Origin: Cyathus striatus
Lineage: Eukaryota > Basidiomycota > Agaricomycetes > Agaricales > Nidulariaceae
Direction: 5' to 3'
Length of the DNA: 64,000 nucleotides
Assembly: GCA_025738555.1 (NCBI GenBank)
Contig: JAOVFP010000016.1
Location: 2,232,001 to 2,296,000 of the forward strand
Shown: piece by piece, positions 44,302 to 54,795 of the stretch
How positions within the stretch are numbered: position 1 is the first letter of the stretch
Layout of the letters: each line of letters opens with the position of its first letter
Made by a program: the position numbers and the translations under genes
The notes under the pieces: generated by a model
What the model was told of the DNA's origin: nothing
Database searches by the model: none
What the model saw: the letters and a program-made list of their open reading frames with translations, nothing else

Positions 44302-44906
44302 TGTTATGATCCGAGCTGGTCTCGTGATGTCTTCTGGTCTTGTGATATAAAGTATCACGTGACTTGTTACTACACTCGTAAGTCGTATAACGAAGTCGAA
44401 GTCTAAACAGTAATAACGTGGAGTTATTCACTAATGGACTTGCGGCGATCTCACAACAACGTTTGAGATGCGATCTAAAGAAGTAGCAGTGTTCTGGGTC
44501 TGAGGTGTTCTCAAGGAGATAGAGGGGATTAGCCAGCTATATTGGAAGATAGCTAAACTAAGATCAAGCTGAGGAAGCTTGATCGGAATACATGTGCTAT
44601 TTATACAAAAGAAGCGTGGTCCGTGCGAGTAAAGATGTGTAGCTATAAATAAGTCCATGACTTGTCATGACTCGACAGAGGTCTATAAATAGAATGCGCA
44701 GTAATGCGCAGCAAGATCAATAAGCAAGTCCGAGGAAATAAGAGAAGTCCGTGCTCGTAGTATGACAAACCAGAGGAGCGGGGTCGGGGATGATGAGTAA
44801 GTATGTAGTTATAAATAGAAAGGGATCAGTAAGCAGAAAGATATAAATAGAAGGGTCACGTGAAAAAGAGGTGCTCTGGCGGGGTTGAGATGGAAAAAGT
44901 GTAACA
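44302..44906 (-). repeat. 5' LTR of chromovirus 2
   Basis: 605 bp, about 1.3% different from the 3' LTR. The TATA box on the minus strand is at 44,598-44,605 and the predicted RNA start near 44,572. The TSD CCATT follows at 44,907-44,911. Confidence 0.95.
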
Positions 44907-45410
44907 CCATTTGGGTCAGCATTCTCGGGATGCTTAATGGGGGGGTCTAGCATGATTTGATGTGACAACCCCCACCACATATTCACATGGGCCACATCTA
45001 GCCATTCTGATCCTTTGCTAATCTTTCTAAGTTGCATGTGCCATTATCACAGACTGGCGCCTAACATTTAAACAAACATTTCTTATATTTCAATTGCCAA
45101 AATCGTAAAAAAAACCTAGCATGACAATTAATAGGTATTACACTATAGAATTGTCATGTAAAATCAATTGTTTTTGCATTACATGCAAATATATTTCAGT
45201 TTTGCTATTAGTACACATGACATATCTTTGAAGTAAGTTGGAGATAACTGCCCATTGTTGCTGATGGGCCATCAAACTGAGCTTGTAAAATTGATTGCCA
45301 GTTGATTGCAGTCACCTCCATCAATAAGGTAAGCTTGTGACAAGGTGTGACTACTGGTGCTAAGCCATGAGAATTCATTCTACCCCAATGACTGGTTACC
45401 ATCACTAACC

Positions 45411-45455
45411 TAACCCCCCCCTTAGCAAAATAGCCAGTGCACCCGAACAGGGCCT
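45411..45455. repeat. Right TIR of transposon B
   Basis: Inverted copy of 30,033-30,073, ending ...GTGCACCCGAACAGGGCCT. It supports placing the element's right border here, beyond the nested retrotransposon. Confidence 0.8.
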
Positions 45456-45479
45456 AGATAGTTCAAGCACTCTTTGCTC

Positions 45480-46610
45480 TCCCCCACTATGACACCCACA
45501 TAACCCAGTAATTTATGCTCCCCCACCAGTTTATGTGGACTCCACATAACCTCCTCTTTTTTTAGGTGGACTCCACATAAACTCTACATTGAGTCCATAA
45601 TTTCCATATATACTCCATGTGGAGTCCATCTTATCTTCATGTAAACTCCACATGTACTTCACATTATTCTCCATGTAAAATTTATGTGGAGTCTATGTAG
45701 ACATTATATAGATTTCACATAACACTGCATGTATGGATTGATATTAGCTGTTACATTGCTTTGTTTTGCCATGTTTACATTTATATAACAGTTGTCACTG
45801 CTAATTACAGGTGTAATATAATCATAAATTATCGAATTTGTCACACAGTGTCACAGTTGTCACAGTTATCTTAGCACATTTAATTTTGTCTGTCATTGTC
45901 CCACTTTTGTGACAACATTACTACTGCAGTTGCTATAGTGTTATAGTTGTCACACTTTTCATACAGTGTCATGCTCAATGTATGGTGTTACACTTGATGC
46001 ATGGAGTCACACTTAACACATGGTGTCACACTTAATGCACAGTGTCATGTTTAACACACAGAGTTTGCTTGATGCAGTGTCACATTTGCTTGATGCATGG
46101 TGTCACACTAACACACAGTGTCACACTCAACACATGGTGTCATGCTTGACATGTGGTGTCACACTTGACACACAGTGTCACACACAATGCATAGTGTCAT
46201 ACTCAATGTATAGTATCACATAATGTATAGTGTCACACTTGATGATAATGTGTGACAAGTGTGACAATTGCTACCCTGTTGCAACTATAGTGACTGTGAC
46301 AAATATAACACTGTAATACTATGAGTTACATAGTGTTACAGTTGTCACAATCATTACACATGGAGTCTATGTGGAGTGTACCAGGATGTAATATGGAGAA
46401 TCCATGTGGAGTTCTCCTAAACTCCACAGACTCCATGTGGAATTTAGTGATTTCATGTGGAGTCCACATGGAGTCCATGTAAAATCTGCCTACCTTATAA
46501 TGTCAATAACACATCACTCCACATATCCTCCATGTTGAGTCCACATAGGCTCCTGAAATTTTACAAGAAGTCCACATGGACTTCATGTAAACATGTGGGG
46601 GACCATAAAG
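45480..46610. repeat. Palindromic tandem-repeat tract (CATGTGGAGT / TGTCACAC)
   Basis: The two flanks (45,530-45,720 and 46,360-46,610) consist of degenerate, self-complementary ATGTGGAGTCCACAT-type units in both orientations. The centre (45,840-46,350) consists of about 20 degenerate copies of a roughly 20-bp GTGTCACACTTGATGCATG-like unit. The outer ends, TTATGCTCCCCCAC on the left and the complement of TTATGGTCCCCCAC on the right, are weak inverted repeats, so the block may be a foldback element. The short ORF at 46,020-46,223 is just repeat read-through. Confidence 0.75.
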
Positions 46611-46784
46611 TGCTCACATGACCACACATGATCATTGGCAACCAGCTGCTGCTCATAACTGTGCATAAGTACTAATAATTTAAAACTTGTAATAGTGTTT
46701 GTAATTGTATGTACCACTTTTAAATACAAAGTAAAAAGACATAATGTAGCCTCAATGTAATGAGTTCCTTCAAATATTGATACT

Positions 46785-47035
46785 CCATATCCCTAACCAC
46801 CTAACTCTAACCCTAACTCTAACCTCTAACTCTAACCTCTAACATGTCTCTTTCATAGGACAACAAAGTTAGGGCTGGGTTACCCCAGCCCTAACTTCTG
46901 CTAATTATTAGTTCTGTTATATCCTCCCTAACCTAACTATCCCTAACCTAACCATCTGGAATTTCAAGCCCTCTCTAACCTATCCCCAAACCTAACCATC
47001 CCTAACCTAACCTTGACCTAACCTCCATAGAATTG
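46785..47035. repeat. Degenerate CCCTAA-like repeats
   Basis: Runs of CCTAACTCTAACCCTAAC and CCCTAACCTAACCAT type in two blocks (46,785-46,850 and 46,925-47,035). They resemble interstitial degenerate telomeric (CCCTAA)n DNA but are mostly CTAAC pentamer/hexamer mixtures. No long perfect array is present. Confidence 0.6.
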
Positions 47036-47913
47036 AACCCCACTCCACACAAAAATGAAACATTAATACAAGTCAATAAACCACTATGCCATTCGGTAAT
47101 ATAAAGTAAAGATCAAAACATGGTTAAGGCAATCAGCAGATGAACACCTTCCATATTTGGTAAGTCATGTGGTGTCACAGTGGGAGAGATGAATGATTGT
47201 CAACAGTTCAGAACACATTGGAGTAGTCTGAGTGGTCATGGCAGTTAGGTACCAGGATGGATTGATGCTGTATGCTATGTACAAACAGGTATATATATCT
47301 ACATACATGCTGAGACCATGTGTGCCACATGCCATACTCCAACATACATAATTTAACAGACATATTTTGGATCTCTGCAAATTCACAGGGAAGCTTGAAG
47401 CCCACCAGGAATGTACATACTGAACTAGACAAACATTGGCAGAATGGCTCAACAAATAGGGAATGAACAGAAGTAAGCAGGTGAAGCTGAAGGGCAACTG
47501 GGCTTGCACTGCAGTGACAAATTTCAACACTGACAAATTCCATGCTAATTTGAAATTTGCTCAGGTGGGTTATTTCAACTTCATGGTTCAGTCCATCCAT
47601 CTATGGTGTGAATCACTTAGACACCACAACTTTTGTACAATGAAAATTTCTCACACTAGAATGCCTCTTTTTCTTATTCCTCTAGTAAAAGTGATTGTTT
47701 TGATGATGTGAGTAAATCCTCTAGAGCATTTGTCAAAATTCTCAAAACTGAGCAAGTTATATTTTTGGTTTATGGCCATTTTTGCTAGACTTCTATATGC
47801 AGTAGGTATTACTAATCTATTACTAAATATGGTAATATTAGTCATCATATCAAGCATTAGCTTGACTCAGAAAACTATCTGGGATCCTGTGGTGTGATGT
47901 ATAGCTTCAAGAA
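47036..47913. other. Unassigned repeat-flanked DNA
   Basis: AT-rich. Overlapping ORFs on both strands (47,165-47,600 minus, 47,463-47,711 plus) show no family motif and are not called as genes. Confidence 0.25.
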
Positions 47914-48366
47914 CTAAAATTGCAAACCAACATGATGCTCCCATTTCTGAATGGTCTCAACAGACACTGATGCAAGTGCTTTTGGCATGTTTTCCTGTAA
48001 TGTAGAAAAAGTATAATTACAGTGTTCACAAAGATACCTTTTTACTGCTCCCCAAAAGAACTCAATAAGATTGAGCTCACAGTGAAACTTTGGAAGGACA
48101 ATGCACAGATGACCTGCTGCCTCTATGACTTCCACAACAAGTGATTTCTGCTCTTGAAAGTCTGGCTGTAACTCAAGAATTCTTTTTGCACAGCAAGCAG
48201 TTGCATCTGGATCACATTTTCCTGCTTTTTCATCACCAGATTTCTTGCACTGCATTTTGAGACCATTTTTGAATAGTCCACACTCATGGAGTACTTGCTT
48301 CATTCCTTTTGCTTCACCTGGGAACTGTGGGTGATCATGAGGGAACACCATTGGCTGAGAAATCTT

Positions 48367-49623
48367 TAGTGATGAGAAAGTCCAGTTCAGTCTGGTTCAT
48401 TACCATTTTTTTAGAACCTAGGACTGAACCTTAGGTTTGGTTCAGCCAAATTTCTGAACCCCAAACTGGACTTACAGTTCAGGTTCATGTAGGTTCAGTT
48501 TCAGTTCAGAGTAGGTTTGAACTTTGAACTGGACCCTTTAACTATTTTTTTTATTTCACTGTCAATTTGTGTTAATCCAAATGACAGAGTTAGAATGTAT
48601 CATAAATACATTAGTAGAATATAGTAGAAGTTGTGTACACCTTACAATAGAAAAATAAATCAAATAGATGAAAGAACTTATAGCTAAATTGAAAGTTACG
48701 AGTTTACAACTTTAAACTAAAATTCATTAGCTACAAAGTCTGGATCATCCTCCTTAATATCGCACTACCATACATTCTTGGGGTTGCTTTGCTCAATGAT
48801 GCTATACTCTTAGCTGAGAGACAATAGTTAGTCATTAAATACATAAAGATTGTAAAACTATACTTGCCTTTAGCTGAATCATTAGACAAGGAATTAATTG
48901 ATTCTGGTGGCCTATAATACTTGTCAAACTATACAAAGATGTTAGCTAATGAAAATAATAACAGCTATTACATATTTACTTACAATACCTTCAAGCTGTT
49001 TCATTCCTTCTTGATACTGTTCTTCATTCCATTGAACACAAAAATAGACATCTTTTATCTTAGAATTAAGAATTAAAACATTATAAGCAATGGTTTGTTG
49101 AATATGGTGTATAATGCACTTACCAAGACAGATAAAATACACAGTAGAGGTATCATCAACATGATGATACCATTTCTTGAGGTTCTTAATACCTGCCTCA
49201 AGAGTGCCCTTTACTTCATAAAAATCTGACTTCTCAGCCATTGATTCCCAGTGTTTAATTAAAAATTCCAAGCTGGGAATAACCACACACTAATGATTGA
49301 ACTTCAAAGCTGTGCAGTTGGATCATGCTGACTAACAATTTACATTGATCTCACAAATGCATGTCCAGTGGTCTTGCCAAAAATTCCATAGTTCTTGCTC
49401 ACGGATGTCCCAAAAAGATTATCAAAATTTATAGTATTAAAAATTGATTCAAACCTGTTTGGACAGGTTCAAACGGGTTCATGAAAATCTACTATTAAGA
49501 GAACTGTGAACTGGACTTAAGGTCCGGTTCATATCACATGACTGAACTTTGGACTGAACACAGGTTCAGTTCTCTGAGGTTCGAGTTTGAACCCCAGTTC
49601 TGGACTGAACTTTCACATCACTA
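48367..49623. mobile_element. hAT-type element inserted in the transposase remnant
   Basis: 1,257 bp. TIRs TAGTGATGAGAAAGT (left) and, inverted, TAGTGATGTGAAAGT (right). A perfect 8-bp target duplication GAAATCTT is present at 48,359-48,366 and 49,624-49,631. Just inside, many AGTTCAG/GGTTCA motifs occur in opposite orientations. The ORF at 48,942-49,286 (minus) reads like a piece of a hAT transposase (LIKHWESM, IKNLKKWYHHVDD). The 8-bp duplication plus this fragment identify a decayed hAT element. Confidence 0.85.
48942..49286 (-). pseudogene. hAT transposase fragment
   Basis: 114 codons with FLIKHWESMAEKS, AGIKNLKKWYHHVDDTS, an apparent intron near 49,072-49,127, then SKIKDVYFCVQWNEEQYQEGM. 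In intact fungal hAT proteins these blocks lie in the region between catalytic residues. The rest of the protein is gone. It sits inside the 48,367-49,623 element. Confidence 0.55.
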
Positions 49624-50147
49624 GAAATCTTAATTCCATCCCTGATAAACCACCCATCACACATTATGGACTGTTTTCCTCCTGGGTTCATATTCATACA
49701 ATTGACAAGTAAAGCATTTGTTGCATATGCTGAATACCCTTGTGAGTTATCCACCATCATAAGCATTTGGTAACCTGGTGGATGAGCCTTTTCAAATGCT
49801 GGTATAATTTTTTCCTTTATCTGAATACTCTGATTTAATATGTAATAATAATATTGAACAGATATTAATTACCTGGTTTACAAACATCTCACCATTCCAA
49901 TATCCATCATAATTCTTTCCATATTCAATAGTCTGACTGGTTTCTTTTAACCAGCCAACTGTTGAGCAGATAACATCTGATTGATGCAGACCTCTACCAA
50001 CTCCCTGTGGTGGCAAAATGATTAAAAAAACAATGAAAAATAGTTAATTTAATTTCAAAAAATTTCCCAGATCAATTTTGCCATTGTGCAAAACATGTGG
50101 TGACTAAGCAATCCACACCATAAGTTACCAGCAAACTACTCTTTACA

Positions 50148-50398
50148 CAGGCTCCTAAAACCATCCTCATTGCTCGCTCGAATGGCCTCCGTATGATAAG
50201 ATAAGGTGTACAAACAAGGAACAAACAAATCTAAGAGGCCAAACTCGCAAGCGAGAGGCTGGCAAATTTTGTGTCGGTCATCTCGGAAATGTGACAGAAT
50301 CTCAGAGCATGGTCCTGAAATTTACTTCGCTTACAATAAATGTTCAATTTCACATGACAATAAAATCACTCTTACATCAGTTCTCATGTCAGGGTTGT
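50148..50398. repeat. Left arm of the foldback element
   Basis: Inverted copy of 51,098-51,355. Six of about eight substitutions between the arms are CpG in the right arm and TpG or CpA here. Confidence 0.85.
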
Positions 50399-51097
50399 AT
50401 GAACTTGGAAGGTGCCATCACGTACAATTTTAGTAACAGTTTGCTTATTATATTTGTAGATATTGATAACCCAAGTCTTGCTAACAGTTCTCATACTGTC
50501 TCTGATATTTGTGGTGTGTAAAAAACACCAATGAGTGATTGAATCATCATCTGACAACAGAAGGCATTTAATTAAGTGTCACGCATCCAGTGCGATTGCT
50601 TTAAACTTCTCAGCAGTTTCATCAATTTGAAATTCATGAAGCTTTGTTTCTGTAGTTTTGCGAGCTGTAAAGTGAAACCTAGTATTCTTCTTTGATAAAA
50701 TTGTGATCTGTGATTTATAGAGATAGAATGTGATCTCTTGTTCAGGCCTGTGCGATGTTCCTAGTAGGAGCACTGGGATGAAGCATTTCCAAAAGCTTTG
50801 TTGTATTTTCTATGAAATTTTGCGCTACAACATGATGCTGAAGCTCTGGAACTGCTAGTATGGCTTCTGCAATATCAGGGAGTGAAGGGGAAATACTTAT
50901 TCTGAATGTTGCTATAGAGCTATTTTATATGTATACAATGTCAACTACAGAAATAGTCAATCGTATTATGTGTAAAACATGTTATTTGTAGTTGACCAGT
51001 GAGTAGATCAAGACCACTAAAGGTGAAAGCTCAATGAAGCCAGATATCAATCAAGCAAAGTACCAAGTAGATAATATCAGGGGTCTCGGAAACTTCC

Positions 51098-51355
51098 TGA
51101 ACCCTGACATGAGCATTGAGAACTGATGTAAAAATGATTTTATTGTCGTGCGAAATTGAACATTTATTGTAAGCGAAGTAAATTTCGGGACCATGCTCTG
51201 AGATTCTGTCACATTTCCGAGATGACCGACACGAAATTTGCCAGCCTCTCGCTCGCGAGTTTGGCCTCTTAGATTTGTTTGTTCCTTGTTTGTACACCTT
51301 ATCTTATCATACGGAGGCCATTCGAGCGAGCGATGAGGATGGTTTTAGGAGCCTG
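51098..51355. repeat. Right arm of the foldback element
   Basis: Inverted copy of 50,148-50,398, retaining more CpG sites. A 7-bp indel lies near the inner end. The outermost 15 bases recur at 51,622-51,636. Confidence 0.85.
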
Positions 51356-51364
51356 CTCTTTACA

Positions 51365-52417
51365 TTGAATTGCTATGGTAATGACTATGGAAAACTGCCC
51401 AAAATTTCTGGTAATGTTATTTGGCTACAACTTGAATATTGCGTTCCTGGTATCGTCTGCGATGAGTGGCACTACAAATTTATTCCCCATCATCCAATGA
51501 GGACGCCATTTACGTCAAAATTTGTTAGACTTCCCTCCAATTACCATAGTTTGTTACATCAACATCATGTTTTACACGAATGGGATGCCCCCCTACCGCA
51601 ATGAGAGGCAGCCCTCAGGCAGGTTTTAGGAGCCTGATTCTCTCATAATATTTGCAGGATAATCTCATTCGTTTTGACTCAGCCACGTAATTATGTGACA
51701 TGTCTCATTCATACAGCAATTAGCAGTTTCCTGTGTAGCTCTCTTTGCCGTTCTTGTCTCGATTTTAAGGCCTATAACCCTCTTGTCGACCATTATATGA
51801 GGATACCATGTTTCTTGAGGTGAAAATTCACAAGCTATAAATTCGTATATTACTGTATCCTGGTGAAGAAGGCGGCAGTGCTGTTCCATTTACCCAATAG
51901 AGAAAGGCGCATGGCTCTGCGGAATATAAGTAGTCGAAGATGACTTCACTCAGACACACAAGGAGGAACTTTATTTGCTGTATGCAAATTATAATACACC
52001 TCATTTTATGAGTGGCATTCGGAGGTATGCGTCATTTGATTCGAGTCATAACGTGTATCGAATTCTATCATCCGTATTATTAATAAATAGTTGCTTAAAG
52101 CTTGAATTACATAGTGTAAAAATAATTAACCAGCACCAGCACACCTAAATCGAAGTCATTTTAATTTAAGGGTTAAAAATTATACGTACACTGTAGCTGT
52201 GTAGTGCGCAGTCATATTATTTTATGGGGCATAGCGATTAAAGTCAATTGTAAGTGTCGAAAGGCCAAGAACAATGATGAAAGCATTCATAGCACAGCCA
52301 CACTTTGCCCGCAGCCCGGATTGCTAGGAGTCTTAAACCCGGTGTACCACAACCCAGCGCCCTCGATTATCTTCATTCCCTCTTCATCCCCTCTCCTCAT
52401 CCTACTCACACAAAACA
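51365..52417. other. Intergenic between repeats and fimbrin
   Basis: No gene recognised. GGTTTTAGGAGCCTG at 51,622-51,636 duplicates the right terminus of the foldback element, inside a small ATGAGAG...CTCTCAT inverted context (51,601-51,647). The last 200 bp before the ATG at 52,418 are pyrimidine-rich, as is usual for a basidiomycete core promoter. Confidence 0.35.
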
Positions 52418-54795
52418 ATGGAAGCGTTAAAGCTGCAAAGGAAGTATCCTGAAGTCTCCCGAGAGGAGATGTTCGACCTCATTAACCGATTCAAGTGAGC
52501 AATCCCGGGCGTCTCTTTCATTTACGACACTGATCTCACCTCCGTAGCGCAATCCATACAGATACTCCAGGAAGAGTAGACAAATCTACTGTTCTTCATA
52601 CTCTACAATCTGGTGGCGAATCGTATGATCTCGCCCGCGAGACGTTAAAGCACGTCAGTGTCGATGCTAGTGGCAAAGTTGAGCTGGAGGATTGGGTTGA
52701 GGTACGTAGATATTGAATGATGTCACCTTGTTCGTCCCTAACGAGCACGATGTAGCTTAATGTCAAGCTACGATCCCAAGCAAAGCCTGGTATTTCGAAG
52801 AAGGCTGGAAAAGTGACCGTGCAGGGATCCAATGCCAACGTTAGCCATACATTAAACGAGGATGAGCGCAAGGAGTTCACAAATCACATTAACACTGTAC
52901 GTCTTTTCCGCATTCGAAACTTTCAACGACAATAATGGTGCTCTACAGGTCATCGAAAGCGATCCAGACATTGGTAGCAGGTACCCTATCCCTATCGACA
53001 CCATGCAGCTCTTCGACGAGGTCAAGGACGGTTTGATCCTCTGTAAACTCATCAACGACTCCGTCCCCGACACTATCGATACGCGCGTCCTAAACAAGCC
53101 TCAACCTCGCAAACCCCTAAACGCCTTCCAAATAACTGAGAATAACAACATCGTCATCACCTCCGCCAAGGGTATTGGCTGCTCTGTCGTCAACATTGGC
53201 TCGTCGGACATTGCTGAGGGCAGAGAGCATCTTATCCTCGGCTTGATATGGCAAATCATCCGCAGAGGTTTGCTCGCGCAAGTCGATATTAAGCTCCATC
53301 CAGAGCTGTATAGGTTATGCGAGGATGGAGAGACTATCGATGATCTTCTCAAGTTAACCCCTGATCAAATCCTCTTAAGGTGGTTCAACTACCACTTGAA
53401 AGCTGCGGGATGGCAACGGAGGTAAGAGGTTGCGCTGTTCTGTCGATCGGGATGAATGTGCTGACGTCATTGCAGGGTGAACAATTTCAGTCGCGACGTG
53501 TCAGACGGAGAGAACTACACCATCCTCCTCAACCAGCTCAAGCCCGACCAATGCTCAAGGGCACCTCTTCAGACAAGAGACACCCGCCAGCGTGCTGAAC
53601 AGGTTCGTTTTCATGTCCTCTTGTGATATCTTTCGAAACTCACTGCTTCTTAGGTCCTCGAAAATGCAGACAAGATCGGCTGCAGGAAGTACCTCACCGC
53701 CTCTGCCCTCGTCGCTGGAAATCCCCGCCTCAATCTCGCCTTCGTCGCCAACCTCTTCAACACCCACCCAGGTCTCGAGCCCCTCGACGAGCAAGAGGCG
53801 AAGGACTACGGTGTCGTAGAGGACTTCGATGCTGAAGGCGAGCGCGAAGCTCGCGTGTTCACTCTATGGCTGAACTCCCTTGGCGTCGAGCCCGCCGTAT
53901 TCAATTTGTTCGAGAACCTCAAGGATGGGCTGATCATCATCCAGGCCTTCGACAAGATCATTCCCGGTTCTGTCATCTGGCGCCGCGTGTCGAAACCTAA
54001 CACTGGTCGTGGATCGAATCTGGGCGCTTACATTGCTGGTGCGGGCGACGAGGATGAGGATATTGGTGTCACTGCCAACCAGAGTGGGCTGTCGAGGTTC
54101 AAGTGTGTTGAGAACACAAACTATGCTGTGGACCTTGGGAAGCAGAATGGTATGCACCTCGTTGGTATTCAGGGTGCTGATATTGTCGATGGGAGGAAGA
54201 CCCTTGTCCTTGGATTGGTGTGGCAGCTCATGAGGTATGATTCTTTTGTAATGGTGTAGGTCGCGTAGGCTAAACTGGAGTGCAGGATGAACATCACGAA
54301 GACCCTCTCTACACTATCCAAGACTTCAGGCGGACGTCCCATAAGTGACACTGAAATCCTCAAGTGGGCTAACACAACTGCACAAAAGGCTAAGCCTTCT
54401 GCCCGCCCCATCCGTTCCTTCAAGGACCCCAGCATTACCACGGGCTTATTCATCCTCGATCTCCTGGATGCCATCCGTCCTGGAATCGTTGACCCCAGCC
54501 TCGTCATCCCCGTTGCTGATAATGGTGACTACGAAGATCGTAGACAGAATGGTGCGTAGCATTTTCTCTTATTTCTGCTTCCACAGCACTCATCATTTGC
54601 GATCTACAGCCAAGCTTGCCATTTCTATCGCACGTAAGATGAATGCCTTGATCTTCATTGTGCCGGAAGATATCGTTGACGTTCGGCCTCGACTGGTACA
54701 TTCCCATCTTCTCCACTCTCCACTCTTGACTGATCAATATGCTATGTTCATAGATCCTAACTTTTGTTGGAAGTCTGATGAGCATTGCACAATAA
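52418..54795 (+). CDS. Fimbrin (plastin/Sac6-type actin-bundling protein)
   Basis: Nine exons: 52,418-52,494, 52,548-52,701, 52,756-52,896, 52,949-53,421, 53,476-53,602, 53,654-54,234, 54,286-54,551, 54,610-54,695 and 54,754-54,795. All introns are GT-AG, 50-58 bp, and the frame is continuous for 648 aa. The N-terminus is an EF-hand-like region (LINRFNAIHTD; VDASGKVELEDW). Two tandem actin-binding modules of two calponin-homology domains each follow: LFDEVKDGLILCKLINDSVPD, LNAFQITENNN, VVNIGSSDIAEG, LRWFNYHLKAAG, LFENLKDGLIIIQAFDKI and VPEDIVDVRPRL. It ends ILTFVGSLMSIAQ. Fimbrin cross-links actin in cytoplasmic cables and endocytic patches. No damage seen; length matches yeast and fungal orthologues. 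Confidence 0.95.

Larger units (their letters stand above)
36520..44906 (-). mobile_element. Ty3/gypsy chromovirus 2 (8,387 bp, minus strand)
   Basis: LTRs of 605 bp at 36,520-37,124 and 44,302-44,906 (TGTTAYGATCC...GTGTAACA on the plus strand), flanked by target duplication CCATT (36,515-36,519 and 44,907-44,911). By eye the LTRs differ at about 8 positions (about 1.3%), so it is older than chromovirus 1. Order on the minus strand: gag, protease, RT, RNase H, integrase, chromodomain, third ORF. It is inserted in the right subterminal part of transposon B. Confidence 0.95.
30033..45455. mobile_element. Nested TIR DNA transposon B (MULE-like transposase)
   Basis: The outer ends are inverted copies of an AGGGCCCTGTTCGGGTGC..TGGCTATTTTGCTAAGGGGGG sequence (30,033-30,073 and 45,411-45,455). 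A second, inner pair is also inverted: GTTATAACAGGGGAC occurs at 36,426-36,440 and its complement at 30,101-30,115. Removing the nested Ty3/gypsy element leaves about 7.0 kb. It encodes a DDE transposase (plus strand) and minus-strand accessory ORFs. No convincing target duplication was seen (flanks GAAGATCCA and GATAGTTCA agree only partly). Transposase motifs place it near Mutator-like elements. Confidence 0.65.
47914..50020 (-). pseudogene. IS630/Tc1-like DDE transposase remnant, split by a hAT element
   Basis: Read on the minus strand: GRGLHQSD and NYDGYWNGEMF (about 50,010-49,870), an AT-rich intron-like gap, then MLMMVDNSQGYSAYA and MNPGGKQSIMCDGWFI (49,766-49,632). After the inserted hAT element come MVFPHDHPQF, GMKQVLHECGLF, LPKFHCELNLIEFFWGAVKRYL and QKWEHH (48,351-47,914). 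Asp in DGYWN, Asp in VDNS and Glu in NLIEFFW match the DDE pattern of the fungal endonuclease family with the HCELN.IE..WG signature. The N-terminal part is not found; sequence past about 50,020 does not continue it. Non-functional. Confidence 0.75.
50148..51355. mobile_element. Mutator-like foldback element with 9-bp target duplication
   Basis: 1,208 bp bounded by CAGGCTCCTAAAACC at both ends (inverted). It is flanked by a perfect 9-bp duplication CTCTTTACA (50,139-50,147 and 51,356-51,364). The arms are about 250 bp (50,148-50,398 and 51,098-51,355) and nearly identical. Long TIRs plus a 9-bp duplication are typical of Mutator-like elements. The core (50,400-51,090) has one short ORF (50,579-50,773 minus) with no recognised motif, so the element is probably non-autonomous. 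Confidence 0.85.

Noticed and set aside
11143..44906. Classic RIP (CpA to TpA) as the cause of the stops
   Set aside because: The changes fit CpG deamination: CGA to TGA, and CG vs TG/CA between the foldback arms. CpA-rich sequence remains abundant.
30033..45455. KDZ (Kyakuja-Dileera-Zisupton) transposon
   Set aside because: The typical KDZ motifs known to me (such as the DIACQW block and the associated CxC clusters) are not seen. The D..TSFK / C..H / N.E pattern fits Mutator-like transposases better.
46020..46223. Small plus-strand ORF rich in Cys, His and Thr
   Set aside because: It is translation through the TGTCACAC tandem repeat. The apparent peptide repeats follow the DNA period.
45530..46610. 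Centromeric satellite or CRISPR-like array
   Set aside because: The units are degenerate, short and in both orientations, confined to about 1.1 kb. No regular spacer-repeat structure is present.
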